A stretch of DNA of 64,000 bases from Linepithema humile (taxonomy: Eukaryota; Arthropoda; Insecta; Hymenoptera; Formicidae). A program made the position numbers and the translations under genes. This document shows, piece by piece, positions 9,390 to 21,665 of the stretch (position 1 is its first letter; each line of letters opens with the position of its first letter). The stretch covers positions 8,866,001 to 8,930,000 of the forward strand of contig NC_090128.1 in NCBI RefSeq assembly GCF_040581485.1, written 5' to 3'. A model generated the notes under the pieces. That model worked only from the letters and a program-made list of their open reading frames with translations. It did not search any database and had not been told where the DNA came from.

Positions 9390-11122
9390 TTAACACACGA
9401 CACTGGGCCAAGTCGCTTGCCGGACGTTTCTGTATTTTGTGCACACGTCGGCGCTGCCGTAACGGAACGGCAGCTGCACGATGTTGATGTCGTAGTCGGT
9501 GTTGACGAGGATGGCGTTGAATGACGGTAGGTGCAGCTTGTTGGCGATGTCATCATCCTGAAGCTCGCCGGTTACCGGGTTCATGTAGGAACAACGGGTT
9601 TTCGCTAACACGCAGGCAGTGGTGTTGACGAACAATTGCGCGAGCTGCGTCTCCGTGTAGTTTACGTAAACGTTGTTGAAGTTAGGGAACATTCTTGCGG
9701 CTTCGCGAACACATCCCCTGAGCTGCGGAAAGTATTCGTCAGCGGGAGGTCGAGCGTCCTTCGCGTTCTCGTGTTAGTTTTCACCGTGCAGTTGGAATCC
9801 ATAAAATACGTACGACACAACGTGTATAACAGGAGACTGTACAATATTGTATAATACAAGATAATTACATAGTTCGCGGAATACGCGCGAGACAATCCGC
9901 GCGATTACGATCTCGCATAGAGAAACATCATCAGTGCATTCCCAAACGAGAAAGTCGTAGTCTCAAGAATGTAGAGGTTGCTGCTTGCCACTGCGCGGAT
10001 TTATAGGTAATGTGCGGACAGTGGTGGCTGTATTAGCAACTGCATTAGTCTGTCTAATTATACAAACACTGTTTCTCGGCACTACAATCTTTGAGAATAG
10101 AAAAGATTTTTGTTGCTTGATTCGCCACAGCGCACTTCGCGACGATCTGCTAGGTCCTCTGACATCGACAATCTAGATAATATTTGCAATAGGTTTCTCA
10201 TTATTTATTTACAATATTTACAGATCGAGCATTATGCACTAAAACAGATAAATGGAAAGTGATATTTAATCGGTTAGTAGATGCTTGCAGAATTTTTAAA
10301 TAATTAATAAATGTGAGCAATTTATATTAATTTTTTCCCGATATTAACTTCTAAGTGCCGATACTTGGAAACGAAAGTTTGCAAGTGTGTGTTTAACGAA
10401 CGTACTCTAAATAGAGCAAGATGACGATAGCATTCAATGAGGACGTGCTGCATTAAGGGCAGTAAAGGCAATCGCAGAACAATGTAACATATCTAATAGC
10501 TGTTGGTTCAAAGTTCAATCTTACCAAAGTGTCCTTATTGACTTGACGAATGCATTCGAGGAACGAGCAGTATATTAACCTAGGACTTCGCATGTTGGGC
10601 GTACTGGTCACATTCTAGATAAAACAAAATCAACTTGCTATATATATTCAATTTAAAAAATGCAGAATTAATATCTTAGAAAAAAGGAATATAAACGGCC
10701 GATCCTTGCACCTACTCGTAAATAAGCCTGACAGTGACCGTAGCTGGTGTTGTTAAGATAACTGTCGGCGCACATCGACATCGCTACGAGCATGGAGAAA
10801 TCCTGCGGTAAGACGCTCGCGCGGTAGAAGCAGCCGTAACAAGCGTCGCGTCGCGTCGTGTTAGAACCTTGCGAATCGTCGCACACTTGATTCAGCAAGT
10901 AAGGTATTTTCACTCTGAAAAGGAAAGTCACGTGGTTACACAAACGCGGAACGAAAAATACGCGTCTCCTTGCACAAGGATATTAACGATCAAAATATAC
11001 TGTTTAACCGTGGCGAAAGTCCCCAGAAATCTTCCCAGGCTGTCCTGAATCAGACAATCGACCAAATTTACACTGGAGATCGAAAACAGTATTAAAACTG
11101 CGACCAGCATCGCTCTCGTCAT
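9390..11122 (-). CDS. Secreted cysteine-rich glycoprotein of unrecognised family, three exons
   Basis: The coding sequence joins exon 1 (11122-11001), exon 2 (10914-10716) and exon 3 (9722-9390) on the minus strand and gives 217 residues. Intron 1 is 86 bases (donor CA|GTATAT, acceptor CTTTTCAG, phase 2). Intron 2 is 993 bases (donor CGA|GTAGGT, acceptor TTTCCGCAG with a CTGAC branch-like site about 20 bases upstream, phase 0). Phases match at both joins. Residues 1-22 form a typical signal peptide (MTRAMLVAVLILFSISSVNL). The mature part has eleven cysteines at 23, 52, 66, 69, 89, 102, 111, 144, 151, 201 and 217, including CYGC at 66-69 and a C-terminal cysteine. N-glycosylation sequons occur at N59, N95/N96, N128 and N140. 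No membrane span follows the signal peptide, so secretion is expected. The start is the first ATG after a TATA box. The function is unknown, and I do not recognise the family. Confidence 0.8.
9723..10715 (-). other. Intron 2 of the secreted-protein gene
   Basis: 993-base phase-0 intron with GTAGGT donor and CCGCAG acceptor. An alternative upstream acceptor could add residues such as ADEYFPQ before exon 3, but a stop lies a little further upstream and the pyrimidine-rich CCGCAG site is better. No other element seen inside. Confidence 0.6.
10915..11000 (-). other. Intron 1 of the secreted-protein gene
   Basis: 86-base phase-2 intron beginning GTATAT and ending TTTTCAG. Its short length is typical of compact insect introns. 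Confidence 0.7.
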
Positions 11123-11173
11123 CGTTGCACAGCGTTGTTCGGCGACTTCCTTCCGAATCGCATCGGACCGGTA

Positions 11174-11181
11174 CTTTTATA
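11174..11181 (-). promoter_or_regulatory. TATA box of the secreted-protein gene
   Basis: TATAAAAG on the minus strand, ending 51 bases before the ATG at 11122. A start of transcription about 30 bases downstream would leave an untranslated leader of only about 20-30 bases. Strong TATA promoters with short leaders are common in tissue-restricted insect secretory genes. Confidence 0.6.
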
Positions 11182-14100
11182 CTGATGTGTGAATCTGATA
11201 AAACGGGCCAGGGATGTATTTGTGCCTAGTTGCTGGAAAAAGCGTACCATTCGATTTCTACAGCTATATTCGTTAAAATAAATAGCTTTCGTTGAAATAA
11301 ATATCCAAAGAAATTCTTCCAATTATTTCCAATTAACAATAATTCTTTCCAATTATCTCTCTCTAGGAAAAAAGAATTAAGAATTGTTTACATCAACATT
11401 GATTAACATTTACTCTGCACAACTAAATTATTTTCTTGTAATTTGAGTTACAATTAAGAAACGGGCTCGGTAATTCAAATGTTTGATGGTCAAAAATATT
11501 TGTGCAATTTATGTCGCATAGTTTTATTGATTATTTTAATCATAGCTTATTTACTTTTTATTTCTTTACGCTTTGGGTTTTAAAATTAAAGTTAACTGAC
11601 GAGGAAACGAGTCTTGAAGTCTGATTGTTTTTCCATTTTTGACCTTTTTTATTATACGCAACTCTTGCGGCCCTGGCGCTGAAGTTACAGCTAAAGCGTA
11701 ACGATTCCCATTACCTACGACCTCGCATACGAGGCCGTGACATGCGGTTGAGTCGTCGTTGTCTCGTGAAAATGGACCGTGAATAGGAGATCTGGGACGG
11801 CCAGTGAATCCCACGATCGCAATTACATTGACGCAATCATACATCGGACGAAATGTGGCTGGTCGAATTATCGTTAAAAAGCGCGGAATGCACTCGACGT
11901 TGTTCGCTGCATTTTTCAGCGCGACACGCGATATAGCGTGCGTAAACGTGCGACCGTTTATTTATTTTCCGGTCGAAGGCTCTCTTGTGGCCGAAAATCC
12001 CTTTTTCGAAATGGTTGTTTTCCGCCGGAAGTAAAAAGCTCAGTTATGTTAGCCATGATCGAAAATGCTTGATTTCAGTTGCAATTTTCATGTCACGTCA
12101 CGTAATAAACAGTAATCTTTCTTAATTAGCTGCTTCATTTAATATTTTACCCGTTCCAAAGGTTGAACAGTACGAGTAGAAAATGTTTTATGTTCATTTT
12201 ATATTCTCACTGTCGGAAGTATTCCGAGTAAATATAGTCATAAATTTTTTTTGAGCAGCGTGTAACGCCGATGTGATGTAAATCGCACGCGAGGACGCGA
12301 TTGCAATTCCGGTTTGTCTTGTTCCGTCATTGAATTTCGGGAGTAAAAAGCACGAAACTTTCTCTATTCCCCGTTGCTGTCTATCGGGAGCTTTTAATCA
12401 AGCAGCGCCGAGCGTGCCATTTAGGAAGGAAGCGCGGCAGGAAATCAACGCTCTTAACGCGCGTTGCCCGCGACGAAAATGAAAAGGCAAACGGTGCTCT
12501 CTCATCGGCTGCTCTTTAATTTCGGGATCCACGTGGAAAAGTGGGCCATCGTGTATGCGAGAGACTGTCGTCACACACGTCGCGGCTATTTGTGTGCCAG
12601 ACAGACGCGGCGAGGCGGCTGGGCGAAGACTGAAAATGCGCGAAGGAGGGATGGAGATTGAGAACAAGACGGATAGAGAAGCAGGGAGACGAACGTGGAA
12701 AACGGTGCAAGCCCGTCGGCCAGAATTAGAATGACTCACGAGATTATTTGGGTTTATGTAATCTGAGAAATTCGGCGCGGCCGCCGCCGCTGCGACGTCG
12801 GTGACGTCCACGCGGTGTCACTGCGTCACCTCGGCGTTCAACACCGCCGGATCCGTCGAGAATCGCGGTATCATATTGCATCTTTAATATTTCGTTATTA
12901 CGCTCGGAATAGATTAGACGATAGTCGTCGCGCTGGTTGCCGTAAGATAAAACGACGACGGCTGTTGTTTGGCTAAAAGTATCCCGAGAAATCTCAGTTT
13001 CCTCGTAAATTTATTAGTAGAATTGGTTCATCGTTGAAGCATTTCGATTTTTAAACGAGAGAAAGGGAATTAGAGAAAGCGCGAATCTATGACATTCCTA
13101 TATAATTCTTGGCGAAGTGTAGAGATCGTATCGAGTGATATACTCGCGAGCGTGCTCGAAATTGTATTTTATCGCCGACCGTGTCGAGAGTGCGGTTGTA
13201 GCAAGTGCAAAGCGGCGAAAGCGTCGCCGTAAAAATATCCCGGTTATAATTCGACGGTTTTCGTAACACATGTTCGCGCGAAACGCGTCCCAAAGTATCG
13301 CGGAACGCGCGTACCTTCGAAAACATAGCGTTCTCTATGTTCTCACTTCCTCATCCGATTCCCCGCTGGAACTCGATCAAAGCGGGACTTAAGAACTCGG
13401 GTTGCAACGCGTGTGGCGCAGTATCGACGACGCCTTCCGTATAATTACTCTTTAGCTTCTCCGACGGAATCTAATTACGACCGTGTCTTAAAGAAATGCT
13501 TGCGTCGCAACGCGCCCACGCGACAGCTGCATTCTCATCCCAATTTCTTCGCGCCTCTGCTCTTTGAGCTCTTTACTCTCGAGACTAATTAAACGACGGG
13601 GACGTCTTTGAGAATTGCCGCCGATGACAAGTGCGTCAGTTAAATATTCCGTTCTTATGACTGTCCGATTCAGTGGGCGGTAAGCCGAATCCCCCCGCGC
13701 CCGTTTCACGAACGCTTTGTTTCGACTTTTACGCGCGCCGCACTTTCCGCGAGCGTGTAAATAAAAAAACTCGCTCGGCTCACACGACGCGCTACGGCAC
13801 CGGCGAATGATTAATTGCGGCTGAGATTGCGCGAGGACGAAAGGCCAGGAATGTCATCTCCACTGGATACTTTCCAATTACCAAAACGAGAGTTCGCAAC
13901 TCTGTTGATTCGTCAGCAATCTCTGTTGGGCGTTACTCGCGTCGAATTAGGATGCGTGCGCTCTTGATTGTAAAAGGTTAAAATTCGTTTTGCTTTACTG
14001 CGGCGTGCGCCTCTTCCTTACAAACGCCGTTGCCTTCTCCAGCCGTGACGAGAGTGGGACGTCTCAATTATTTTTCCTCCCCACGGGCTTTCTCTTGGGA

Positions 14101-14480
14101 TCCTTTCTGACCGTCTGATAAGTGCATTAGTTGAACCCGGAAATTGGTTGACACCCCGTGGCGTGTGCGCGCATTAACCCCACCATTTGGTTCCCGTCAG
14201 AGGCACGGGAAGCCGACGACGGAAAAAAGAAAGGAAAGCAAAAGTGCGCGCGCGAGAGGAAGAAAGAGGAAGGACGACACTATGTAGGATGTAGGAAAAG
14301 GTGATCCCACGCGCGTGAATCGTATATCAACAGATTTTAACCTACATACACTGACACTTTCCTTCGCGCGCGTTTCGCCCTCGTGAAATGCTTTTAGCTG
14401 CAGAAGCGCACAATGCCGAGTGCTTAGTGTCGAACCGCTGAAAGAAATAGCCCCGACGACCTTTAGCGAAATCGTGATTT
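11182..14480. other. No gene recognised; GC/CpG-rich part from about 12.25 kb
   Basis: No supported gene. 12250-14480 is rich in CpG. A minus-strand frame near 12738-12811 encodes D-V-T-D-V-A6-P-N-F-S-D-Y and runs into CTC|GTGAGT. It has no ATG and no convincing acceptor, so it is not called. CRE-like TGACGTC and GCGTCACC elements sit at about 12801-12828. Confidence 0.45.
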
Positions 14481-17400
14481 CCTTCTCTGCCGATTAAATT
14501 GCCTTTCCAATTGGATATTTATAGTCTATTTGTCTTCTTGCTATGAATTTAAAGCATAAGCATTGCAAGTAATATCGGCGACTACTTAGAAGTTTCGATA
14601 CGCGTTATTATTTTCTATTTTGTATAACTTTTGTTTCTTAATATAAATATTAAGTACTCTTTTGCGTTTTTTTTTTATTTTTTATTTTTCTCAAAGTATT
14701 TCATGTTCACAGAGAGTAATTCTAAAGAATTATGGAATTGTGGAACATTTATGGCCATAATTTTCGTATTCATTCTTTAACGTAAGCTTGGCGAGGGAAA
14801 GAAATATAAGTCGTTCAGGTGTTCTCGGACCTGAACGTCGAAACGACGACCGGAACTCGTGGGTGGGGGTATACGAATAAATGCGAGCATGTAATGCGGC
14901 GATAAAGGCAGACCTTTTCCCCGTAATACGATCGCATTCGTCACGTCCTGACATATCTACTGCCATGCATGTACGTACATTTTTCTCGGACGCGTGCACC
15001 CTAATTCGCGAGAATCTCGACTGTCGTACAGGCAGCGGGTCCCGTTTTACGTGCACGGATCGTTAGATTTTTGAGAGTACGGTCCTCGTCTATAAGTATT
15101 ACAAGAAATTGGCGGTCTAACGTACGCGGCGATAAAAATCAGTTGGCCATGTAAAGGATATGACGATCCCACGAGCGTAATTTGATAGCGCGATTTATAT
15201 CGTTATTCTGGACAGATATCATATAGATTTTTTACGGTAGTATATACTTTGAATACGGTAAATCTCATATATTATACATGTAAAATTGATTGCGTAATTT
15301 CCATATTATTTTATTTATTGCACGCATAACTTGTGACTTTGCCGTAAAAAAAAAAGAAAAAAAAAAACGGTATTGCGAGGTTCTATTATTATTAATAGCG
15401 CACACACAATGAGGATGTTCCAGCAAAAATTTTTAATGAAAAATGTAAATTATACCGCTTTTTATGCGTTACACGCCGCTTGCATGCGTAGCTTGGAAAA
15501 AAATTTGACTAAACGTATTCACGAATGCGAATCGCATTTCAAAGAGTTTGCATGCGGATTGTTAAATCATGATGCGACTTTGTAACCCAGTAATAGTTCT
15601 CTGTTTATTACGTAAACCGACAAGTAGTTTCAAGGCATTCCGCGGGAAGCGAGCACTTTGTAGCAGGAAATGCGTTACGCCGCTGCATCTCGCGCTGATG
15701 CATACCTGGATGTTGCGTCGAAATAGCATTTGCAGTGACGATGCGCATCCAGTGTTTTAATATCGTAGTATTTGTCTGCATGTACAAAATTGCATGCTTT
15801 ATATGTGTACATATTATATATGTCTTTATAAATGATTAGCCAATTAATAGTCTCTCGATATCATCGTAATGCTACTTTTATCGCTTTGCTTAACATATCT
15901 CGTGTCCCGAAAAAAAGACTTATCTGCCGCACAAACCGTTGTTCGGCACACGAGAAAAAGAGAAGCATGCGACACTTTTGAGCAGCTGAAACATGCTCGT
16001 TAATTTTAACGATCTCATCGAAGTGGCAACAACCGTGCATTCCCCGCGTGTCCCTCTTCATTTTTGCTCGCATTTCATTCCGTTCTCTTCATCTTGCATT
16101 TCGCCGCTTTATGGTTTCGTGCATGCGAAAGTAGATATGTTTTCGAATTACTGTGTGAAGTGATTTAAACTACAATTAGTGTAATATAAGTTTTCTTACT
16201 ATGTATGTACAATTTTTTATCAAATTTTATCGCTCAAAACTAAAATTATATTTTCTCAAGTCGAAATTATATATTCTTAACGTAGTTTTTAAAAGCAGTT
16301 TTATGCATTCCTATCTGATTCCGCATCGGGCTAATTTTTATTTCTTTTCTTGAATGCGACGGGCTGATCGACATTTTGCACGTGACCAAATCTTCTCTAT
16401 TTTCGTTAGGAAGAAAAAGGCGTCGGGCGACCGAGCGTTGTTTTCGTGGCGCTCTACATCAGCTGCCTCTTGATCCACGATAGGGTCAGACTCCAAAAAT
16501 TCGCTTTAAAAGTTTACAGGGTGCCGCAGGAATTTATCGAGGTGCCTCACGAGTGCTCTTAACGAAATTAAAGCTGTTCGGAGCCAGTAGGTACGACAAA
16601 GAGACTATATTTCACGCCGGCTGCCGGGCCTGAAATTTACGAAAACATTCGCGAAACTTTTTGGCGATTCGTATGTCATATCTCGCAATATATATATGTG
16701 CGATCATCCAGATTGTAATTCGCACGATTCTTGTTGCGGGAGACGCGGAATCAGCGATAACGAATTTTAACAATCAATTTTCCGCGGTGCTCAAGTGCTT
16801 CTTTGGTTTTTTATTTCAGCATTAAGAATTTCACCAAATAATATTAGCTATTATCCAACTTGCCTCGTGGGCGTGGATAGTTGTTTCTCGACGATGGCCT
16901 CTTTCCACCGTCCTTAACACGCGCGGAAAAACGATACCCGAAATCGTGGGCTCCCTCCTCCGAGTTCCATTGTTATGGTTAGTGTTATAGCTTCGTCGAT
17001 CCATCCACCAGGGATGAAGTGCTATTCCACTTCATTCTACTTCGTGCCGCACTGTCCGCTTTCGCACGAGTCATCGGAAATATTTCATCTCGGGGACGAA
17101 AGCATTTTTCCTTTTTTCTCTCTTCGCTGTTCTTTTCTCATTCCGTATGACAAATAATGCGTGATGCGATTCTCTGCGCGATGAATTATCAATTATTACG
17201 TGAGAAAATTTAGGACACACAAAGACAAATTAAGCGAATGATTTATTAGCTAAGAAATTCTTATCAATCACGTAACGCTAATATTAATAATAATAACTCG
17301 TGCTATTATTGTTTACATCCGTATATTTAATATACATTTTACATACATATTTATCGCGAATACGTTTTGCAGCGACTATTAATCGTATCATCTTTTTATA

Positions 17401-18209
17401 AAATTATTTTAATGCAAATTCGAGAATTGTTTTCTGAGTTAAATGATATAGTTCAGTTTTATGATATAATTACGAATATATCTTTACGACTCTTTTGTCT
17501 AGTAGAGATTGTTATGCAAAATTCTTTGAATATACGCTCGCCGAATGCGTATCAGTTTTCCAGTTTTCAATCCACCTATGACCCCGTCTTTCACCCTTCT
17601 CTTCTCTTCTCTTCTCTCCACTAATATAGCTGCGGGTCAGCTTGTCGGTCCGGATATTAATAATATGCAAGAGATACAGCACACCGTAATGTAATACGAT
17701 AAATAATAACACGATGCATTGTAAAGAGCGACGTACCGAGGACGCTGTAGGCCGGGGGATGCATCGTAGCTTTGTTGCTGATGCTTTTGAATAATGTACT
17801 CGCCAATGCGGCATGCTTCACATTATCGCGATCAAGAAACATTGTGATAAATACTGCGCGAATATATAATTTTGCAATTTACTCTCCGCCAGAATTATCT
17901 TTTGTCGACTCCGTAGAATTTGTCTATTATTTATCAACTATAATATTTCATAGTTTTAATATTTATTTAATGGTTCGTATATTTTTGAATAATTTAATAT
18001 TTAAATTAACTTGTTAAACCCACTTACTTTTTTCGTGATATTAGTCAGGTGTTTTTGCGCAAACACACTGAATGATGCGTTGCGTGACATAAGGACACTT
18101 AAATCGCGGTAATTAGGAACGAGGAAAAAAAGGATACAATATGTAGAAGTGGAGGGAATCAAGCGGAACCGCGCCATCACGGCATTGCGACACGTGTCGT
18201 ATGTGGTTC
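14481..18209. other. No gene recognised
   Basis: AT-richer sequence with an A-rich tract at about 15347-15368 and scattered frames below 110 codons. No splice-signal pairs or conserved protein motifs stand out. Confidence 0.45.
17597..17618. repeat. (TTCTC)n pentanucleotide repeat
   Basis: About four consecutive TTCTC units in a pyrimidine-rich stretch. Confidence 0.85.
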
Positions 18210-18302
18210 ACGTGCCGTTCTACATAGTGCGTTTACAATGTAATAAGGGCGAACTATATAGATCTAACAATTACTAACGAGTTAACGGAAAGAACGGCAC
18301 GT
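18210..18302. repeat. Short inverted repeat (12-base arms)
   Basis: ACGTGCCGTTCT at 18210-18221 pairs perfectly with AGAACGGCACGT at 18291-18302 across a 69-base interior. Extra GTTCTAC/GTAGAAC matches lie just outside or overlapping. It could be a small MITE relic or a chance hairpin. Confidence 0.5.
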
Positions 18303-19947
18303 AGAACGGAGGTTGGAGGTTGCTCTGACACAATTAATATGACAGTATGTATTTTAATTAAGCTGGCATTTTGCACTGAAATATGTTAACGTCTACTTTT
18401 TTGTTTGCACATTCTTTTCTCGACAAATAACGTTTCGAAATTTTCAAACATTATACAACTAATAATGCGTTAATTATTATTTGTGTAATGTTTTAGATGA
18501 GTTTTGAAAACGAAATATTGTTTTCTATATATTGAGAATATATTGATTACGTTTTTTTTTTTTGAGAAATAGTTTTATAAAGTTTGCCAAGTATTACAGA
18601 AAGCTACTTGATTGCAGACGGAAATAGGTATTTTCGCAGTTACCTCGCGTATACATCTTTCTCGTGTCTTGTTTCTGCTACGTTAAACTAGACATTTGCC
18701 ATTTTTCATCGGTCTTTGATTCAACTCGACGATAAAAAACGCGAAAGATTCATGCACCGGTCGCGTCTTAATTGTTTTCTCTCGGAAGCCGCCGGACGTA
18801 ATGGAATATCGACGATCTGAGAGACGGATAATGAGCAAAACAAACGAAGCGAGGAGAAACAAAAGACCCAGCCCTTTCCTCGCGTCGGAGAAGGGTTCGC
18901 GTCGGTGTTGCTGTCCTGCGAGAAAAATGGAGGGCGAATTTTCCCGCGTTCGCCCCCTCGTCGGGCCGAGTCACCCCCTTCGCTCCCTCGCGGCTGCGCC
19001 CGCGTCCGTCCTTCTTTCGCGTGCACCAGAAAGGGCGGGAAAGGGCGACGAAGGGTGGTAAAGTGCGGAGAGAAACTACGGCGGGAAAGTACGACGACGA
19101 CGACGATGTGGGGGGGTAGTTGTGAGTGGGGACGAAGCGGATCAATACTTTTGCACTCGGGCTCCCTCGGGTTCAGGGCCGTGGCATCATGGTGCTCTCA
19201 CACCTTTTGCATTCGACCTTCTTAACCCTACATATACATACGTATCCCTTGTTATTGTCAGAATTTATATATTCACCTAAATATGAATAAATTCACAAAC
19301 GTCCTTGAGCACGGCTATGCGATTTATCAAAGGAAACTTCGCGAAGCGATGTCTCGCGGGATTTACCGGAAAGTATCATTAAATATGTACATGAATTTAT
19401 GTAAATCTTTCATGCGTTCTTGCAAAACGTTTTACTATTTCACATATTCCGGAAGCTCGTGAAAGCGAATGTAATTGCTCCTCTAAATTGGATCTTTCCC
19501 GCGCGTGCTATATCATTTGCGAAACGGAGCGTTGAACGCTAACGACGCATATGTCGTCCGGCATCGTCACTTCGAGCGCGCTTACTATCTTTTACAAGTT
19601 CTTCTTATCGTTCTCTCAAAGTTCCGAAACAAATCGCAAATTTCTCCGGCGTGATGAGGCTACTACGCGAAATGCGAGTCGTTTCGTGCGTTTAGAAGGC
19701 TTTAATGCATCTGACACCGCATAATTGTCGTCGTTTAGGAGGCTGGAATTTTCCCTGTGCTCTCTATTTCGCGCTGCCCGAAGTATATGTAAAAATTGAT
19801 ATCTGTCAAATCACACGAATAATCCAATTTATAGTGAGCGCGCGCAGTTCGCCATAAAAGCGCGTGTAGCTTGCTGTGCGGTTTCGAAACCATAAATCCC
19901 CACCCTATTCGGCCCCGTTCCAGAAATTCTGCTACGGCACTGCGTCA
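18303..19947. other. No gene recognised
   Basis: GC-rich from about 18720 on, with overlapping open frames on both strands that are low-complexity (R, S, P rich) and typical of chance frames in CpG-rich DNA. Confidence 0.45.
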
Positions 19948-19975
19948 ACCACCACCACCACCACCACTACCACCA
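19948..19975. repeat. (CCA)n repeat
   Basis: Roughly nine CCA units with one interruption near 19968. Confidence 0.85.
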
Positions 19976-20024
19976 TCGCCGACGGCGAAGCAGCGTATAC
20001 ATGACGTAGTTTAGTGGGGATGAA

Positions 20025-20032
20025 TGACGTCA
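20025..20032. promoter_or_regulatory. CRE-like site
   Basis: A perfect TGACGTCA palindrome, with TGACGTAG 24 bases upstream at about 20002. CREB/ATF-type binding is known for the motif; use here is inferred. Confidence 0.3.
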
Positions 20033-20070
20033 GTGGTCGATACACGCGATTCTCCTCCTCGAGTACTACG

Positions 20071-20094
20071 CCACCCCCGGCCCGGCGGGGGTGG
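20071..20094. repeat. GC-rich perfect hairpin
   Basis: CCACCCCCG at 20071-20079 is the exact reverse complement of CGGGGGTGG at 20086-20094, with a six-base loop. It directly precedes a (GGTC)n array. Confidence 0.85.
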
Positions 20095-20096
20095 AG

Positions 20097-20124
20097 GGGT
20101 CGGTCGGTCGGTCGGTCGGTCGGT
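20097..20124. repeat. (GGTC)n tetranucleotide repeat
   Basis: About six to seven GGTC units, decaying into GGTT units up to about 20137. Confidence 0.9.
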
Positions 20125-20137
20125 TAGGTTGGTTGGG

Positions 20138-21621
20138 TTCGCGTTCTCGTAGCACAGGACGCTTTCCAGCCGCTCTCGCCGTCTATTCCACACTGCAATA
20201 CGAGTCTATGAATGGCGCGAGTTACTTGCATACCTGACTTTTTTTTTGCGACGAACGAATTCAGCCTTCATTATTGCGCCTCGAATGCCGCGAACGTAAA
20301 GAAACGTTTTTACGCACTCCGCACAAGAATCGCATCGTCTTCGCCGAGCTCTCGTTCTCTTTCTTTTGCGCGCGCGGAAAACTCACCGAAATTCGCTTTA
20401 ATAAATAACACACACGCGAAAATAATATTACACATTACTTTCTCCTTCACGATAATCCATAATAAATATAATATGTCTGTAGTAAAAGTTAACGGGAGGC
20501 GTAGTTAATCTTAAGATTATCTCTTGCGTGATCTTTGACGCGCAGTCTCGCAGTCCGATAGATCATAAACGCGTGGGACGTGAAAGATAAAATCATCGCG
20601 TGAAAGTATCATGGGGTTTCGTCTCCTTTTCGCAGAGTGGATGAAAACGTCATCGCCGTTACAATTGGCAAATCACGAACCCCGAGGCCGAGACGTTCGT
20701 AAAATCTAAATTGAGATTTTTAGGGTCCACTAAATCTTCGATGATCCATATACAGCCCCGACGGTGGGCTGGATCATATTTGCCGCCGTATACCGGCTCA
20801 AAGGCATCGCCGAACATCCTCGTAATTGGATATAAAGTCTGTTTTCCATGATTGACCGGATGTTATTGCCGCGGTGGGCCCACGGAGCGATAAAGTCCGA
20901 TAATCGAGCTTTTAAGGTTTCGCCAAGTCGCTTAATGAACGACCAACCTCCTTCTAATTCCTTTCCCTTGGCCGTTCCACTTTTCCGCTCTTTTTTTTCT
21001 CCTCTCGTCGCCGGCATCGCCGTTATCCGAACTCGCTCTGGAAACGCGCGCAGAAGGTCGACGGCTAGAGGACACTTTTAACGAGGTCTCGCGTACTACG
21101 ACGACCCCTGCCCCTCCGCTATCCTCCTATACTGCTTCCTTCTCTCCGCCCCCACCTTTCCTGCCGCCCGTGTCCCGCTATAGCGACGTTTTTTCGCTTG
21201 CTTCGCACCCACATGCCGGCGGACGATTTCGTTGCGCTCGAGTCCGGTAATTTGATAGTAACGACGGTAATCAACGGTAACGACCGCGCGATCTCTCGAA
21301 TCTCTTGGAGAATTGGGTGACTCGGCTCTGATCGCGAACATTCCCACAGATCTCGGGCATTCGCGATGATGAGGCGCGACGATTCGCGACATTGTTCTCG
21401 AAGCCTAGAAAATGTATGTCCGTGTTTGTTTCGTGTCGATACGCCACGTTTCTCCTTAATTAGATGCTTGGATGAATGGCCAGAAATATTGTTTATAAAT
21501 ATAAATAATAATTTTTATATAACATAATTAAAGATTGATTATATCATATTTATATTCTTGAAAAGGAAGTAGAATTGTATAATTTTTTACAATTAGTGAA
21601 ATCAATTTTTCGGTCACTCAC
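20138..21621. other. No gene recognised; GC/CpG-rich
   Basis: CpG-rich sequence to about 21400, then AT-rich. No supported coding region. Confidence 0.45.
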
Positions 21622-21665
21622 CAGCGTGTCTTCCTACGAAGAAATACGTATAATTATCAAGTAGC
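21622..21665 (-). other. Micro-exon candidate (44 bases, minus strand)
   Basis: On the minus strand a T-rich tract ending TTTATTTTCAG precedes 44 bases that end CTG|GTGAGTG, a strong donor. One frame is open throughout and reads LLDNYTYFFVGRHA (upstream phase 1, downstream phase 1 less one base). The other frames contain stops. I do not recognise the peptide. Signal pairs of this strength are expected several times in a window of this size, so this may be chance. Confidence 0.2.

Noticed and set aside
12738..12811. Minus-strand frame D-V-T-D-V-A6 leading to a GTGAGT donor
   Set aside because: No ATG (the apparent start is GTG, just after a stop) and no good acceptor.
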